The translations under genes and the position numbers were made by a program. A stretch of 7,819 nucleotides of DNA, taken from contig CAYGWJ010000029.1 of NCBI GenBank assembly GCA_964353405.1, positions 1-7,819 on the forward strand, given 5' to 3'. The notes under the pieces were generated by a model. That model did not search any database. It was not told the DNA's origin and saw nothing but the letters and a program-made list of their open reading frames with translations. Positions 1-5,828 of this stretch are shown here, in pieces; positions within the stretch are counted from its first letter, which is position 1, and each line of letters opens with the position of its first letter. This DNA comes from JBGLNJ01 sp964353405 (GTDB taxonomy: Bacteria > Chloroflexota > Anaerolineae > Fen-1058).

Positions 1-38
1 ACTTTTGGATGATGGGGGCCGCTTGGCGTGAATTCTAA
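1..38 (+). other. Left edge, possible 3' end of an upstream gene
   Basis: All three forward frames close within the first 38 bases: TGA at 10-12, TGA at 29-31 and TAA at 36-38. Read back from the edge, the frame ending at 29-31 gives LLDDGGRLA and the frame ending at 36-38 gives FWMMGAAWREF. Either could be the tail of an upstream coding region. The fragment is too short to choose between them or to name a product. Confidence 0.2.
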
Positions 39-82
39 CGCCAGATATGGCGGAACATCGAAAAACTCTCGCCATATATGGC
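39..82. promoter_or_regulatory. Two near-identical palindromes 31 bp apart, operator-like
   Basis: The 13-mer CGCCAGATATGGC (39-51) recurs as CGCCATATATGGC (70-82), with one difference. The inner 12 bases of the second copy (71-82) form a perfect palindrome, and the first copy is one base short of perfect. Start-to-start spacing is 31 bp, close to three helical turns, so two dimeric proteins could bind the same face of the DNA. The pair lies just upstream of the preferred start (143) of the first small gene. A role as operator is inference; no regulator is recognised in the window. The two arms could also pair with each other in RNA. Confidence 0.4.
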
Positions 83-128
83 ATACAACCAGGACAAAAT
101 TCGCCCGAAAGCCATTTGTGCACTGTTT

Positions 129-142
129 GTCCAAAGTCCAAA
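129..142. repeat. Tandem heptamer tract 1, GTCCAAA twice
   Basis: Two perfect copies of GTCCAAA occupy 129-135 and 136-142, and the ATG at 143 follows directly. The tract is short, but it has the same 7-nt period as the longer tracts at the next three junctions. For that reason I read it as part of one repeat family and not as coding sequence. Confidence 0.5.
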
Positions 143-352
143 ATGGTACAAGTTGAGTGTTACTCCGGCGCGCGGTATGCCGAGCGGCCCGTCGCGTTGA
201 CTTGGCACGACGAGCGGCTGAGCGTCGAATCAGTCGAGCGTGCATGGCAAACACCCGACGGGCTGGCCTTCATCGTCCAAATCACCGACGGTCGCCGCTT
301 TGAACTGATTTACTCCTCACCGAACGATCAATGGGTGGCCCGCCCCTTTTGA
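143..352 (+). CDS. Small DUF6504-like protein, function unknown
   Basis: The 69-residue product begins MVQVECYSGARYAERP and has a pattern I associate with short DUF6504-type proteins: ECYSG near the start, AERPVALTW, a W-x-TPDG turn, then DGRRFEL and a closing tryptophan. It looks like a compact beta-rich cytoplasmic domain, with no signal peptide, membrane segment or catalytic motif. An in-frame ATG at 47 would add 32 residues, but that extension looks unlike a conserved domain and crosses both the operator-like palindromes and heptamer tract 1, so I prefer 143. Neither start has a good Shine-Dalgarno sequence. The gene ends 44 nt before the TyrA-like gene and may be cotranscribed with it. 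The family name is from memory of its pattern; the function is unknown. Confidence 0.65.
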   Translation: MVQVECYSGARYAERPVALTWHDERLSVESVERAWQTPDGLAFIVQITDGRRFELIYSSPNDQWVARPF

Positions 353-353
353 T

Positions 354-388
354 ATTTGAAATTTGAAAATTAAAAATTGACATTTGAG
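354..388. repeat. Tandem heptamer tract 2, five units
   Basis: A 35-bp tract has an exact 7-nt period: ATTTGAA at 354 and again at 361, AATTAAA at 368, AATTGAC at 375 and ATTTGAG at 382. It fills nearly all of the gap between the DUF6504-like gene and the TyrA-like gene. Its last unit runs into the GAGAGG ribosome binding site (386-391). The 13-mer TTGACATTTGAGA (377-389) reappears as its exact reverse complement at 1653-1665. The style resembles the heptanucleotide STRR repeats of cyanobacteria; common origin is not implied. Confidence 0.75.
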
Positions 389-396
389 AGGCACAC

Positions 397-1374
397 ATGG
401 CTCAAATCACCCTCATTGGACTGGACACTCTTGGCATATCGCTGGGACTGGCGCTGCGCCAGACGGCACAACCGCCCACCGTCGTCGGCGTGGATCGCGA
501 CGGGGCGGAGGCTCGTCGCGCGCAGCAATTGGGTGCGGTCGAGCGCACTGAACTCTGGGCGGCCAACGCCTGCAGGAATGCGGCGCTCGTCGTTCTGAAC
601 GAGCCGTTTTCGCGCCTGCGCGACATGCTCGGAGCCATCGCCGCAAGTCTGCCGGAAGGCTGTGTCGTCACCTCCACCGCTCCGCTCATGGTCCCGGTGT
701 TGGCGTGGGCCGATGAGCTTTTGCCCGAAGGCATCTCGTTCATCGCTGGACATCCTGTCCTGAACCCACTCAAACCAGTGACCGAACCCAGCGCAGAGCT
801 CTTCAAACAGGCCCAGTACTGCATCGTCCCTTCGGCCAAGGCCAGTACCTCGGCGATGGATCTGGTGTCAAGCCTGGCCACGGCCATCGGCGCGCAGCCT
901 TTTTTCTCCGATGCTGCCGAACATGATGGGCTGGTGACAGCGGTCGAGGGACTGCCAGGACTGCTGGGCACACTCTTGATGAGTGCGGCGGCGGAAGCGT
1001 CCTCGTGGCGCGATATGCGCCGCGTAGCTGGGCCGGGGTTCGCCCAGGCCACGCAAAGCGCGCAAGATGACCCGGCCAGCGTGATCGCCGCGACGCGCGC
1101 GAACCGCGAGAACCTGGCCCGCTGGTTAGAGACGTGTGCCGCCAGGCTGAGTGAAGCGCGCGCGGCGCTCCTGGCCGAGGATGAAGCGCAGTTGACCCAA
1201 CTCATCACTGGCGCACACGAGGCGCGCGACCAGTGGCTGCGAGATTCAGCCGGAGCCAACTGGGAAAGCGCCGCCGAGATGCCCAAGATCAGCATGGGCC
1301 AGATGTTGGGCAACCTGGTCTGGCCGCAAAGGCAACCGCCCGCTTCGCAGCAGGACAAAAAGCGCAAAAAATAG
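397..1374 (+). CDS. Divergent TyrA-like (prephenate/arogenate dehydrogenase family) protein
   Basis: The 325-residue protein has TyrA layout: an N-terminal Rossmann domain (about 1-150) and a helical dimerisation domain (about 150-310), with no ACT domain. The nucleotide loop is G8-L-D10-T-L-G13, where D10 replaces the usual second glycine; strand 2 ends GVD (31-33). GHP with H119 matches the family GGHP motif that carries the catalytic histidine. The later SHLPH motif reads E184-G-L-P-G188, losing both histidines, and the GGFxxxTR segment reads AGPGFAQATQSA, losing the arginine that binds prephenate in characterised enzymes. TyrA normally decarboxylates prephenate or arogenate oxidatively in tyrosine synthesis; here substrate and activity are open. 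The start is well supported: GAGAGG at 386-391, five bases before ATG. A basic tail (KKRKK) ends the protein. No other aromatic-pathway gene is visible. Confidence 0.8.
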   Translation: MAQITLIGLDTLGISLGLALRQTAQPPTVVGVDRDGAEARRAQQLGAVERTELWAANACRNAALVVLNEPFSRLRDMLGAIAASLPEGCVVTSTAPLMVPVLAWADELLPEGISFIAGHPVLNPLKPVTEPSAELFKQAQYCIVPSAKASTSAMDLVSSLATAIGAQPFFSDAAEHDGLVTAVEGLPGLLGTLLMSAAAEASSWRDMRRVAGPGFAQATQSAQDDPASVIAATRANRENLARWLETCAARLSEARAALLAEDEAQLTQLITGAHEARDQWLRDSAGANWESAAEMPKISMGQMLGNLVWPQRQPPASQQDKKRKK

Positions 1375-1381
1375 GTCTCTT

Positions 1382-1402
1382 ATTTGAAATGTCAAAGGTC
1401 AA
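1382..1402. repeat. Tandem heptamer tract 3, overlaps a start codon
   Basis: Three units in 7-nt register are ATTTGAA at 1382, ATGTCAA at 1389 and AGGTCAA at 1396; a fourth, at 1403, is decayed. The 10-mer TATTTGAAAT (1381-1390) is shared exactly with tract 2 (353-362), and AAATGTCAAA (1387-1396) is shared with tract 4 (1657-1666). The ATG of the GIY-YIG gene is the first three bases of the second unit, so the repeat supplies the start codon. Confidence 0.65.
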
Positions 1403-1691
1403 AAGCAGAGAGTGTTACTGTTACATCGTCGAATGCGCTGACGGCACGTTCTACACCGGCTGGACAACGGACCTGGAAAAGCGAGTGGCGACTCACAACG
1501 CCGGGCGCGGGAGCCGTTACACTCGCCTGCGCCGCCCGGTCAAATTGGTGTATTTTGAAAACTTGCCTGATCGTTCTGAAGCCATGCGGCGCGAGGTTAA
1601 AATCAAGCGCCTGTCGCGCCCGGCCAAGCTAAAGAGAATATCGAATTTCAATTCTCAAATGTCAAACGGCCTCCCCGCGTTCGAGATTTGA
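1389..1691 (+). CDS. Small GIY-YIG nuclease domain protein, YhbQ/UPF0213 type
   Basis: The 100-residue protein is a single GIY-YIG domain, the usual size for the YhbQ/UPF0213 group. YIVECADGTFYTGWT (12-26) carries the paired GIY (here YIV) and YIG (here YTG) tyrosines, Y12 and Y22. It is followed by LEKRVATHNAG with R32 and H36, and EAMRREVKIKRL with the expected metal-binding glutamate around E64-E69. The family fold cuts DNA one strand at a time, but the role of stand-alone members is poorly defined. ATG 1389 is the only reasonable start before the domain. Its ribosome binding site is weak, an AGG overlapping the stop of the TyrA-like gene. The first residues and the last 20 or so (after KLKRIS) are read from heptamer repeats and are probably not part of the fold. 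Confidence 0.85.
   Translation: MSKVKSRECYCYIVECADGTFYTGWTTDLEKRVATHNAGRGSRYTRLRRPVKLVYFENLPDRSEAMRREVKIKRLSRPAKLKRISNFNSQMSNGLPAFEI
1641..1668. repeat. Tandem heptamer tract 4, inside the GIY-YIG 3' end
   Basis: Four units in 7-nt register are TCGAATT at 1641, TCAATTC at 1648, TCAAATG at 1655 and TCAAACG at 1662. The tract lies in the coding sequence of the GIY-YIG gene and encodes its tail. It contains the exact reverse complement of 13 bases from tract 2, so family members occur in both orientations. Because seven is not a multiple of three, gain or loss of a unit would change the C-terminus and the stop codon. Confidence 0.65.
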
Positions 1692-1704
1692 CTTGGGTTT
1701 TGTC

Positions 1705-2949
1705 ATGTCCTACCGTATTCTAATGATCGCCCCGACCTCCTTCTTTTCGGACTATGGCGGCCATATCCGTATCTTGGAAGAAGCGCGCATCTTGCGCAAG
1801 GCCGGGCAGAGGGTCGAAATCGTCACGTATTACAAAGGCCGTAACGTGGACGGGCTGGACATTATCCGCACGCCGCCCACGCTCTGGCACGCCGATTACG
1901 AGGTCGGCTCGTCGCGCCACAAGTTCGCCTTCGACGCGCTGCTAGCGTGGACGTCGCTCACGGCGGCGCTGCGCTTTCGACCGGACGTGATTCACGCGCA
2001 CATGCACGAAGGTGCGCTCATCGGCAGCCTGGTTTCGCGGCTGACCGGCGCGCCGATGGTGTTTGACTTTCAGGGCAGCCTGACGAGCGAGATGATTGAC
2101 CATCACTTTTTGCGGCGCGGCGGCGCGCGGCATCGCTTCTTCCGCTGGCTGGAAGACGGCATCAACCGGATGCCGTGTGCCATTCTCGCCAGCTCGCGCA
2201 ATGCGGCCGATGTGCTGGTGCACGAGTTCAAGCTTGACCCGGCGCGCGTCCAGGCTGTGCCGGACTGTGTCAACGCGGACGTGTTCCGCCCGCGCGAACT
2301 TGCCGACGAGCCGGAGGTGGCGGCGCTCAAAGCGCAATGGAGGATACCGCCAGGCCGGACGGTTGTGGCCTATCTCGGCCTGCTCGCGCCCTATCAAGGC
2401 ACAGACCTGCTGCTGGAAGCAGCCAGCATCATCCAGCGCGTGCGGCGTGACGTTCATTTTTTGATGATGGGCTTTCCCGGCGTGGACACCTATCGCATGA
2501 AGGCCATCGAACGTGGCGTGGCTGACCACGTCACGTTCACCGGGAAAGTGAACTATGAGGACGCTCCGCGCTATTTGCGTATGGGCGATGTGGCAGTGGC
2601 CTCCAAGATTTCGGAAACGGAAGGCTGTGGCAAGCTGTTGAATTACATGGCGTGCGCTCTTCCCAGCGTGGCCTTTGACACGCCCGTGAGCCGCGAGTAC
2701 CTGGGCGAGCACGGCATCTATGCCGCCACAGGCAACGCGGAGGCATTGGCGGCTGCCATCCTTCAACTGGTCGTCGCGCCGGAACACGGGCGGGCGTTGG
2801 GCGGCTGGCTGCGCACACGCGTCGTCGAGCGATTCTCCTGGGAAGACTCGGGCGCGCACTTGCTCAACATCTATGACGCCGTGCGCGGGCGGCGAACCTC
2901 GCCGCAGGCGCAGGCCATGACAGAAGCAGCGACACGACAGGCACACTGA
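1705..2949 (+). CDS. GT4-family glycosyltransferase (GT-B fold)
   Basis: The 414-residue protein is a typical cytoplasmic GT-B transferase, probably adding a sugar from a nucleotide donor to a lipid-linked or growing polysaccharide acceptor. The N-terminal acceptor half has GGHIRILEEARIL (18-30) and the paired strand/loop FRPDVIHAHMHEGAL. The C-terminal donor half has VVAYLGLLAPYQGTDLLLEA (220-239), VTFTGKVNYEDAPRYL, and a donor loop at E304-T-E306 followed by GKLLNYMACALPSVAF (309-324). In the common KLxEYMA form the second donor-site glutamate sits where this protein has N313. ATG 1705 is preferred; an in-frame TTG at 1693 would add MGFV, and neither has a strong ribosome binding site. It starts 13 nt after the GIY-YIG stop and its TGA abuts the permease ATG, so translation of the pair is probably coupled. 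Sugar and acceptor cannot be read from sequence. Confidence 0.88.
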   Translation: MSYRILMIAPTSFFSDYGGHIRILEEARILRKAGQRVEIVTYYKGRNVDGLDIIRTPPTLWHADYEVGSSRHKFAFDALLAWTSLTAALRFRPDVIHAHMHEGALIGSLVSRLTGAPMVFDFQGSLTSEMIDHHFLRRGGARHRFFRWLEDGINRMPCAILASSRNAADVLVHEFKLDPARVQAVPDCVNADVFRPRELADEPEVAALKAQWRIPPGRTVVAYLGLLAPYQGTDLLLEAASIIQRVRRDVHFLMMGFPGVDTYRMKAIERGVADHVTFTGKVNYEDAPRYLRMGDVAVASKISETEGCGKLLNYMACALPSVAFDTPVSREYLGEHGIYAATGNAEALAAAILQLVVAPEHGRALGGWLRTRVVERFSWEDSGAHLLNIYDAVRGRRTSPQAQAMTEAATRQAH

Positions 2950-3762
2950 ATGTTGAAACAACTGGCAGAACTGTGGCGTTACCGCGAACTGGTGCGGAAT
3001 CTCATTGCGCGCGACCTCAAGGTGCGCTACAAGAACTCGGCGCTGGGCATGATCTGGTCGTGGGTCAATCCGCTGCTGATGATGATGGTCTTTACGGTAG
3101 TCTTTACCGTCATCAATCGCGCCCCACCGGACATCCCGCACTATCCGGTGTTCGTCCTGAGCGGCATCCTCCCCTGGAACTTTTTCTCGGCGTCCGTCGT
3201 GGGCGCAACAGCCAGCATCGTCGGCAGCGGGTACCTCATCAAGAAAGTCTACTTTCCCCGCGAGGTTCTGCCGCTCGTCGCGGTGCTGTCCAACATGGTC
3301 AACTTTCTCATTGCGCTGCCCGTGTTCTTTGGCATGGCGCTGACCTTCGGCGTCAGGCTCACGCCCTGGGCATTGTTCATGCCGGTCGTCCTGTTGGTGC
3401 AGGTGATTTTCTCCATCGGCATCGGGCTGATCCTGGCGACGCTCAACGTCTATTACCGCGACACGCAAATCATTATGGAAGTCCTGATGCTGGCGTGGTT
3501 TTTTGTGACACCCATCTTGTGGGATGCGCGCACCATACCCGAAACCAAAGTGTTGTTCGGCATCACCTGGCCGGTTCAGCGGCTCATCTATTGGCTCAAC
3601 CCGATGGCCTCGATCGTCGCCTCGTACCGTGACACGCTGTATTGGGGCGCGCAGCCGGCGATGGACTTTTTTCTGCGCTCGACGATAACGGCCATCATCA
3701 TCCTCGCGCTGGGTTACGCGGTGTTTCATCGGTTCAGTTCATCGTTCGCCGAGGAATTGTGA
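2950..3762 (+). CDS. ABC-2 type permease for polysaccharide/lipid-linked glycan export (Wzm/TagG-like)
   Basis: The 270-residue integral membrane protein matches the Wzm/TagG permease family in length and layout. An amphipathic N-terminus (RELVRNLIARDLKVRYKNS, 12-30) leads into about six membrane segments near 34-56, 66-88, 107-132, 141-165, 176-192 and 240-260. NVYYRDTQ (166-173) and WLNPMA (215-220) are family signatures. The protein normally pairs with a Wzt/TagH ATPase to move O-antigen, teichoic acid or similar lipid-linked glycans across the membrane. Its ATG directly follows the TGA of the glycosyltransferase, supporting one operon and a shared surface-glycan task. The expected ATPase is not downstream in this window; a 31-codon ORF and a histidine kinase occupy that place. 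No symbol is given because the exported glycan is unknown. Confidence 0.9.
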   Translation: MLKQLAELWRYRELVRNLIARDLKVRYKNSALGMIWSWVNPLLMMMVFTVVFTVINRAPPDIPHYPVFVLSGILPWNFFSASVVGATASIVGSGYLIKKVYFPREVLPLVAVLSNMVNFLIALPVFFGMALTFGVRLTPWALFMPVVLLVQVIFSIGIGLILATLNVYYRDTQIIMEVLMLAWFFVTPILWDARTIPETKVLFGITWPVQRLIYWLNPMASIVASYRDTLYWGAQPAMDFFLRSTITAIIILALGYAVFHRFSSSFAEEL

Positions 3763-3763
3763 G

Positions 3764-3859
3764 ATGACTGAAGTTGTATCCATCGCGCCCTTGCTCGCCA
3801 CCATCATCAAGCGCATCCACGACGGCCTGTCGATCAGCGGCATGCTGCGGCTGACGTGA
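3764..3859 (+). pseudogene. 31-codon ORF after the permease, possible remnant of the ABC ATPase gene
   Basis: One base after the permease stop, an ATG has a strong ribosome binding site (GAGGAA at 3751-3756, seven bases away) but opens only 31 codons, ending at TGA 3857-3859. The product starts MTEVVSI, which would suit the N-terminus of a Wzt-like ATPase, and then continues as APLLATIIKRI and on to SGMLRLT with no Walker motif. The signals say a gene was translated from here. I infer a deletion scar in which the ATPase start survived and the rest was lost. It could instead be a genuine small or leader peptide that couples translation into the kinase, whose GTG overlaps this stop. No family is recognised. 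Confidence 0.35.
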
Positions 3860-5547
3860 CGGCGGATCGAATGCGACGACTACCGCTGCGACTGATCGTT
3901 GTCTTGCTGCTGGCGCCCCTGATCGCGGCTGCGCTTCTGGGCACACTCTCGTTCCAGGTCTCGCGCGAGGAGACGCGGCGGCTGGTGGGCGAGCGCAACG
4001 TGCGCGCTGTCCGAGCGGCGTCGGCCGGACTGGCCGAGCGCGTCTTTAATCAAATCATGGCGCTTCGAACGCTGGCCGACAGGACGTCCGACGATGTGCC
4101 ATTCACACAGCTGGTATCTGAATCGGATTTTCTCTTTGAGCAGTTTGACGGCGGCGTAGCCTTCTTTGATTCCAAGCACCAACTCGTGGCCGGCGCTCCC
4201 TCGAACGAGGTTTGGGCGCAACGTCCATTCGTGCCAGAGTTGCTGGTTTTTTTGGGCGACGGCCCCGGCCCGGTATTTTCGCCCCTGAAAGACGATGCCC
4301 CTACACGTGGCGTTGTCCTCTTTATCGCCATCCCCTCGGCGCGGCACAACGTGATTGCCGTTGGCGCGCTCAGCCCGCAACAACTCGGCATTCCCTCCCT
4401 CGTGAGCGGATTGCAGGTCACCCAGCGAGCATCTGCATTCCTGGTGGACCTCAACGGCCAGCTCATCTATCATACCGACGCAGCGCTGATCGGCCAAGAT
4501 TGGACCCAACACCCCGGCGCGACCGAGTCGTTGCGCGGGCAGTCAGGGTCATATTTCCGCACACTGGCTCCGGATAACCTGGAACACATCATCGCCTATA
4601 CGGTGGTAGACCCGATTGGCTGGGGATTGGTGGTCGAAGAGACTTGGGTGGACGTGGTCAGCCCCTGGTTACAATTCGTTTTGCTGGCAGCCGGGTTGCT
4701 GGCCGCTGTGGCGCTATTCTTTGGCGTGAGGAGCATCGTCGGCCCGTTGCAAGCGCTGGACGAGCAAGCCGCGCGGCTGGGCTGGGGCGAGTTGAACGCC
4801 ATCGAAGCGCCGGTGGGCGGGATTGCCGAAATTCAAGAGTTACAAACCACGCTGATCCAAATGGCCGAGCAGGTGCAATCGTACCAGGCCGGAATGCGCG
4901 GCTATCTGGCCGCGCTCACGCAGGGCCAGGAAGAAGAACGCAAGCGGCTGGCGCGCGAGCTTCACGACGAGACGGTGCAGAGCCTCATTGCGCTGGACCA
5001 AAAGGTGCAGATGGCGCAAAAGGCGCTGGGCCGTGATCCACAAGCTTGCACCACTCACCTGAACGAGCTGCGCGCCATGACGACCGAAATCGTCCAGGAG
5101 GTGCGCCGCTTTTCGCGCGATCTGCGCCCGATTTACCTCGAAGACCTGGGACTGATTCCAGCGCTGGAAATGTTGACACGTGACGCCAACAGCGCCGATG
5201 GCTCGCCGACCGCTTTGTTCAAGGTGAAGGGCACACCCAAGCGGCTCAAGCCGGAGCGAGAGATTGCATTGTACCGCATCGTGCAAGAAGGACTGCATAA
5301 CGTGACCGCGCATTCTAACGCTTCCCGCGCCGACGTGACGGTGGATTTCACCGAGACTGAGGTCGTCGTGACGGTTGCGGACAATGGCGCCGGCTTTGTC
5401 ATCCCCGACCGGCCCGGCGAGCTGGCCGAGGCCGGGCACTATGGTTTGTTGGGGATGCGCGAGCGCGCCGAGCTGGCCGACGGCTGGTTGAGCATCGAAT
5501 CGCAGCCGGGGCAAGGAACGACGATAGAGATTCATCTGCCCTTGTGA
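3856..5547 (+). CDS. Membrane sensor histidine kinase, NarL/LiaS/DesK type (HisKA_3)
   Basis: The product has 563 residues from GTG 3856, or 558 from ATG 3871, which has a GGCGGA four bases upstream. In order it shows a first membrane segment (about 12-33), an extracellular region of some 230 residues that looks like a Cache-type ligand sensor, a second membrane segment (about 271-293), a HAMP-like linker, a coiled coil, the dimerisation/phosphoacceptor helix ERKRLARELHDE with H370, and a HATPase domain. The ATPase boxes are QEGLHNVTAHSNAS (477-490, N482), DNGAGF (509-514) and GHYGLLGMRERA (527-538). Such kinases sense an external cue and phosphorylate a NarL-family response regulator. None lies in the window, so the partner is elsewhere or past another gene. 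The GTG shares GTGA with the stop of the preceding ORF, suggesting coupling to the glycan export operon. The signal is unknown. Confidence 0.9.
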   Translation: MTADRMRRLPLRLIVVLLLAPLIAAALLGTLSFQVSREETRRLVGERNVRAVRAASAGLAERVFNQIMALRTLADRTSDDVPFTQLVSESDFLFEQFDGGVAFFDSKHQLVAGAPSNEVWAQRPFVPELLVFLGDGPGPVFSPLKDDAPTRGVVLFIAIPSARHNVIAVGALSPQQLGIPSLVSGLQVTQRASAFLVDLNGQLIYHTDAALIGQDWTQHPGATESLRGQSGSYFRTLAPDNLEHIIAYTVVDPIGWGLVVEETWVDVVSPWLQFVLLAAGLLAAVALFFGVRSIVGPLQALDEQAARLGWGELNAIEAPVGGIAEIQELQTTLIQMAEQVQSYQAGMRGYLAALTQGQEEERKRLARELHDETVQSLIALDQKVQMAQKALGRDPQACTTHLNELRAMTTEIVQEVRRFSRDLRPIYLEDLGLIPALEMLTRDANSADGSPTALFKVKGTPKRLKPEREIALYRIVQEGLHNVTAHSNASRADVTVDFTETEVVVTVADNGAGFVIPDRPGELAEAGHYGLLGMRERAELADGWLSIESQPGQGTTIEIHLPL

Positions 5548-5559
5548 GGCGTGCTTGGC

Positions 5560-5588
5560 TTGCGCGCCGACTTGATTCGCTGTATGAT
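5560..5588 (+). promoter_or_regulatory. Candidate sigma-70 promoter before the antitoxin-like gene
   Basis: TTGCGC at 5560-5565 and TATGAT at 5583-5588 are separated by 17 bp, the ideal spacing. The -10 matches five of six consensus bases; the -35 matches TTG plus C at position 5. Transcription would start near 5595, leaving a very short leader that contains the AAAAGG ribosome binding site. It would give the antitoxin-like gene expression independent of the kinase upstream. Confidence 0.4.
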
Positions 5589-5606
5589 AAAGTGAAAAGG
5601 TGCGCA

Positions 5607-5828
5607 ATGGAAGCGATCAAAGCCAAGGCCCGTATTGGCCCCAATCATCAATTGATCTGGATGGAGCCGCTGCCTCCATTGGCGGAGGGGCAAGTAGAAA
5701 TTATCCTGCTCTACACCGAGACGAAAGACGCCAACAAACCATCTTTAGCCAGATGGCCTGTCTTGAACGGCGGGCGCTATTTGGGTGGGACCCTGCGGCG
5801 CGAGGAAATCTATGACGACGCCCGATGA
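5607..5828 (+). CDS. VapB-like small antitoxin family protein
   Basis: The 73-residue protein begins MEAIKAKARIGPNHQLIW, continues through PLPPLAEGQVEIILLY, and ends WPVLNGGRY...TLRREEIYDDAR. That layout, a short beta-rich N-terminal DNA-binding half and a tail of the form LRREDIYGDD, is what I know from antitoxins paired with PIN-domain VapC toxins in Chloroflexota and cyanobacteria. Such antitoxins neutralise the toxin and repress their own operon. ATG 5607 is chosen because AAAAGG (5595-5600) sits six bases upstream and the homologous pattern begins there; the in-frame GTG at 5544 overlapping the kinase stop is not needed. The next ORF starts at 5812 inside this gene, the usual antitoxin-toxin overlap. 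The assignment rests on pattern recognition of a short protein. Confidence 0.6.
   Translation: MEAIKAKARIGPNHQLIWMEPLPPLAEGQVEIILLYTETKDANKPSLARWPVLNGGRYLGGTLRREEIYDDAR

Noticed and set aside
354..388. Heptamer tract 2 as a phase-variation switch for the TyrA-like gene
   Set aside because: The units are only five and degenerate, so slippage rates should be low; the idea remains possible only for longer alleles in other strains.
402..1367. A 321-codon minus-strand frame opposite the TyrA-like gene
   Set aside because: It is an antisense shadow, Ser/Ala/Arg-rich with no recognisable motif, while the forward frame has a ribosome binding site and family signatures.
129..1668. Heptamer tracts as a CRISPR array
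   Set aside because: Units are 7 nt with no spacers and are spread over gene junctions; no cas gene is present.
1942..3729. A 595-codon open frame on the minus strand antisense to the glycosyltransferase and permease
   Set aside because: Its translation is rich in Arg, His, Asp and Gln with no domain pattern, and it mirrors two well-supported genes. Long antisense frames like this are common in high-GC coding DNA.
5544..5606. GTG at 5544 overlapping the kinase stop as the antitoxin-like gene start
   Set aside because: The added 21 residues do not fit the family pattern, and ATG 5607 has a better ribosome binding site and a candidate promoter just upstream.
4840..5607. A 255-codon minus-strand frame opposite the kinase catalytic half
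   Set aside because: The forward frame carries all the histidine kinase boxes; the reverse frame has no domain signal.
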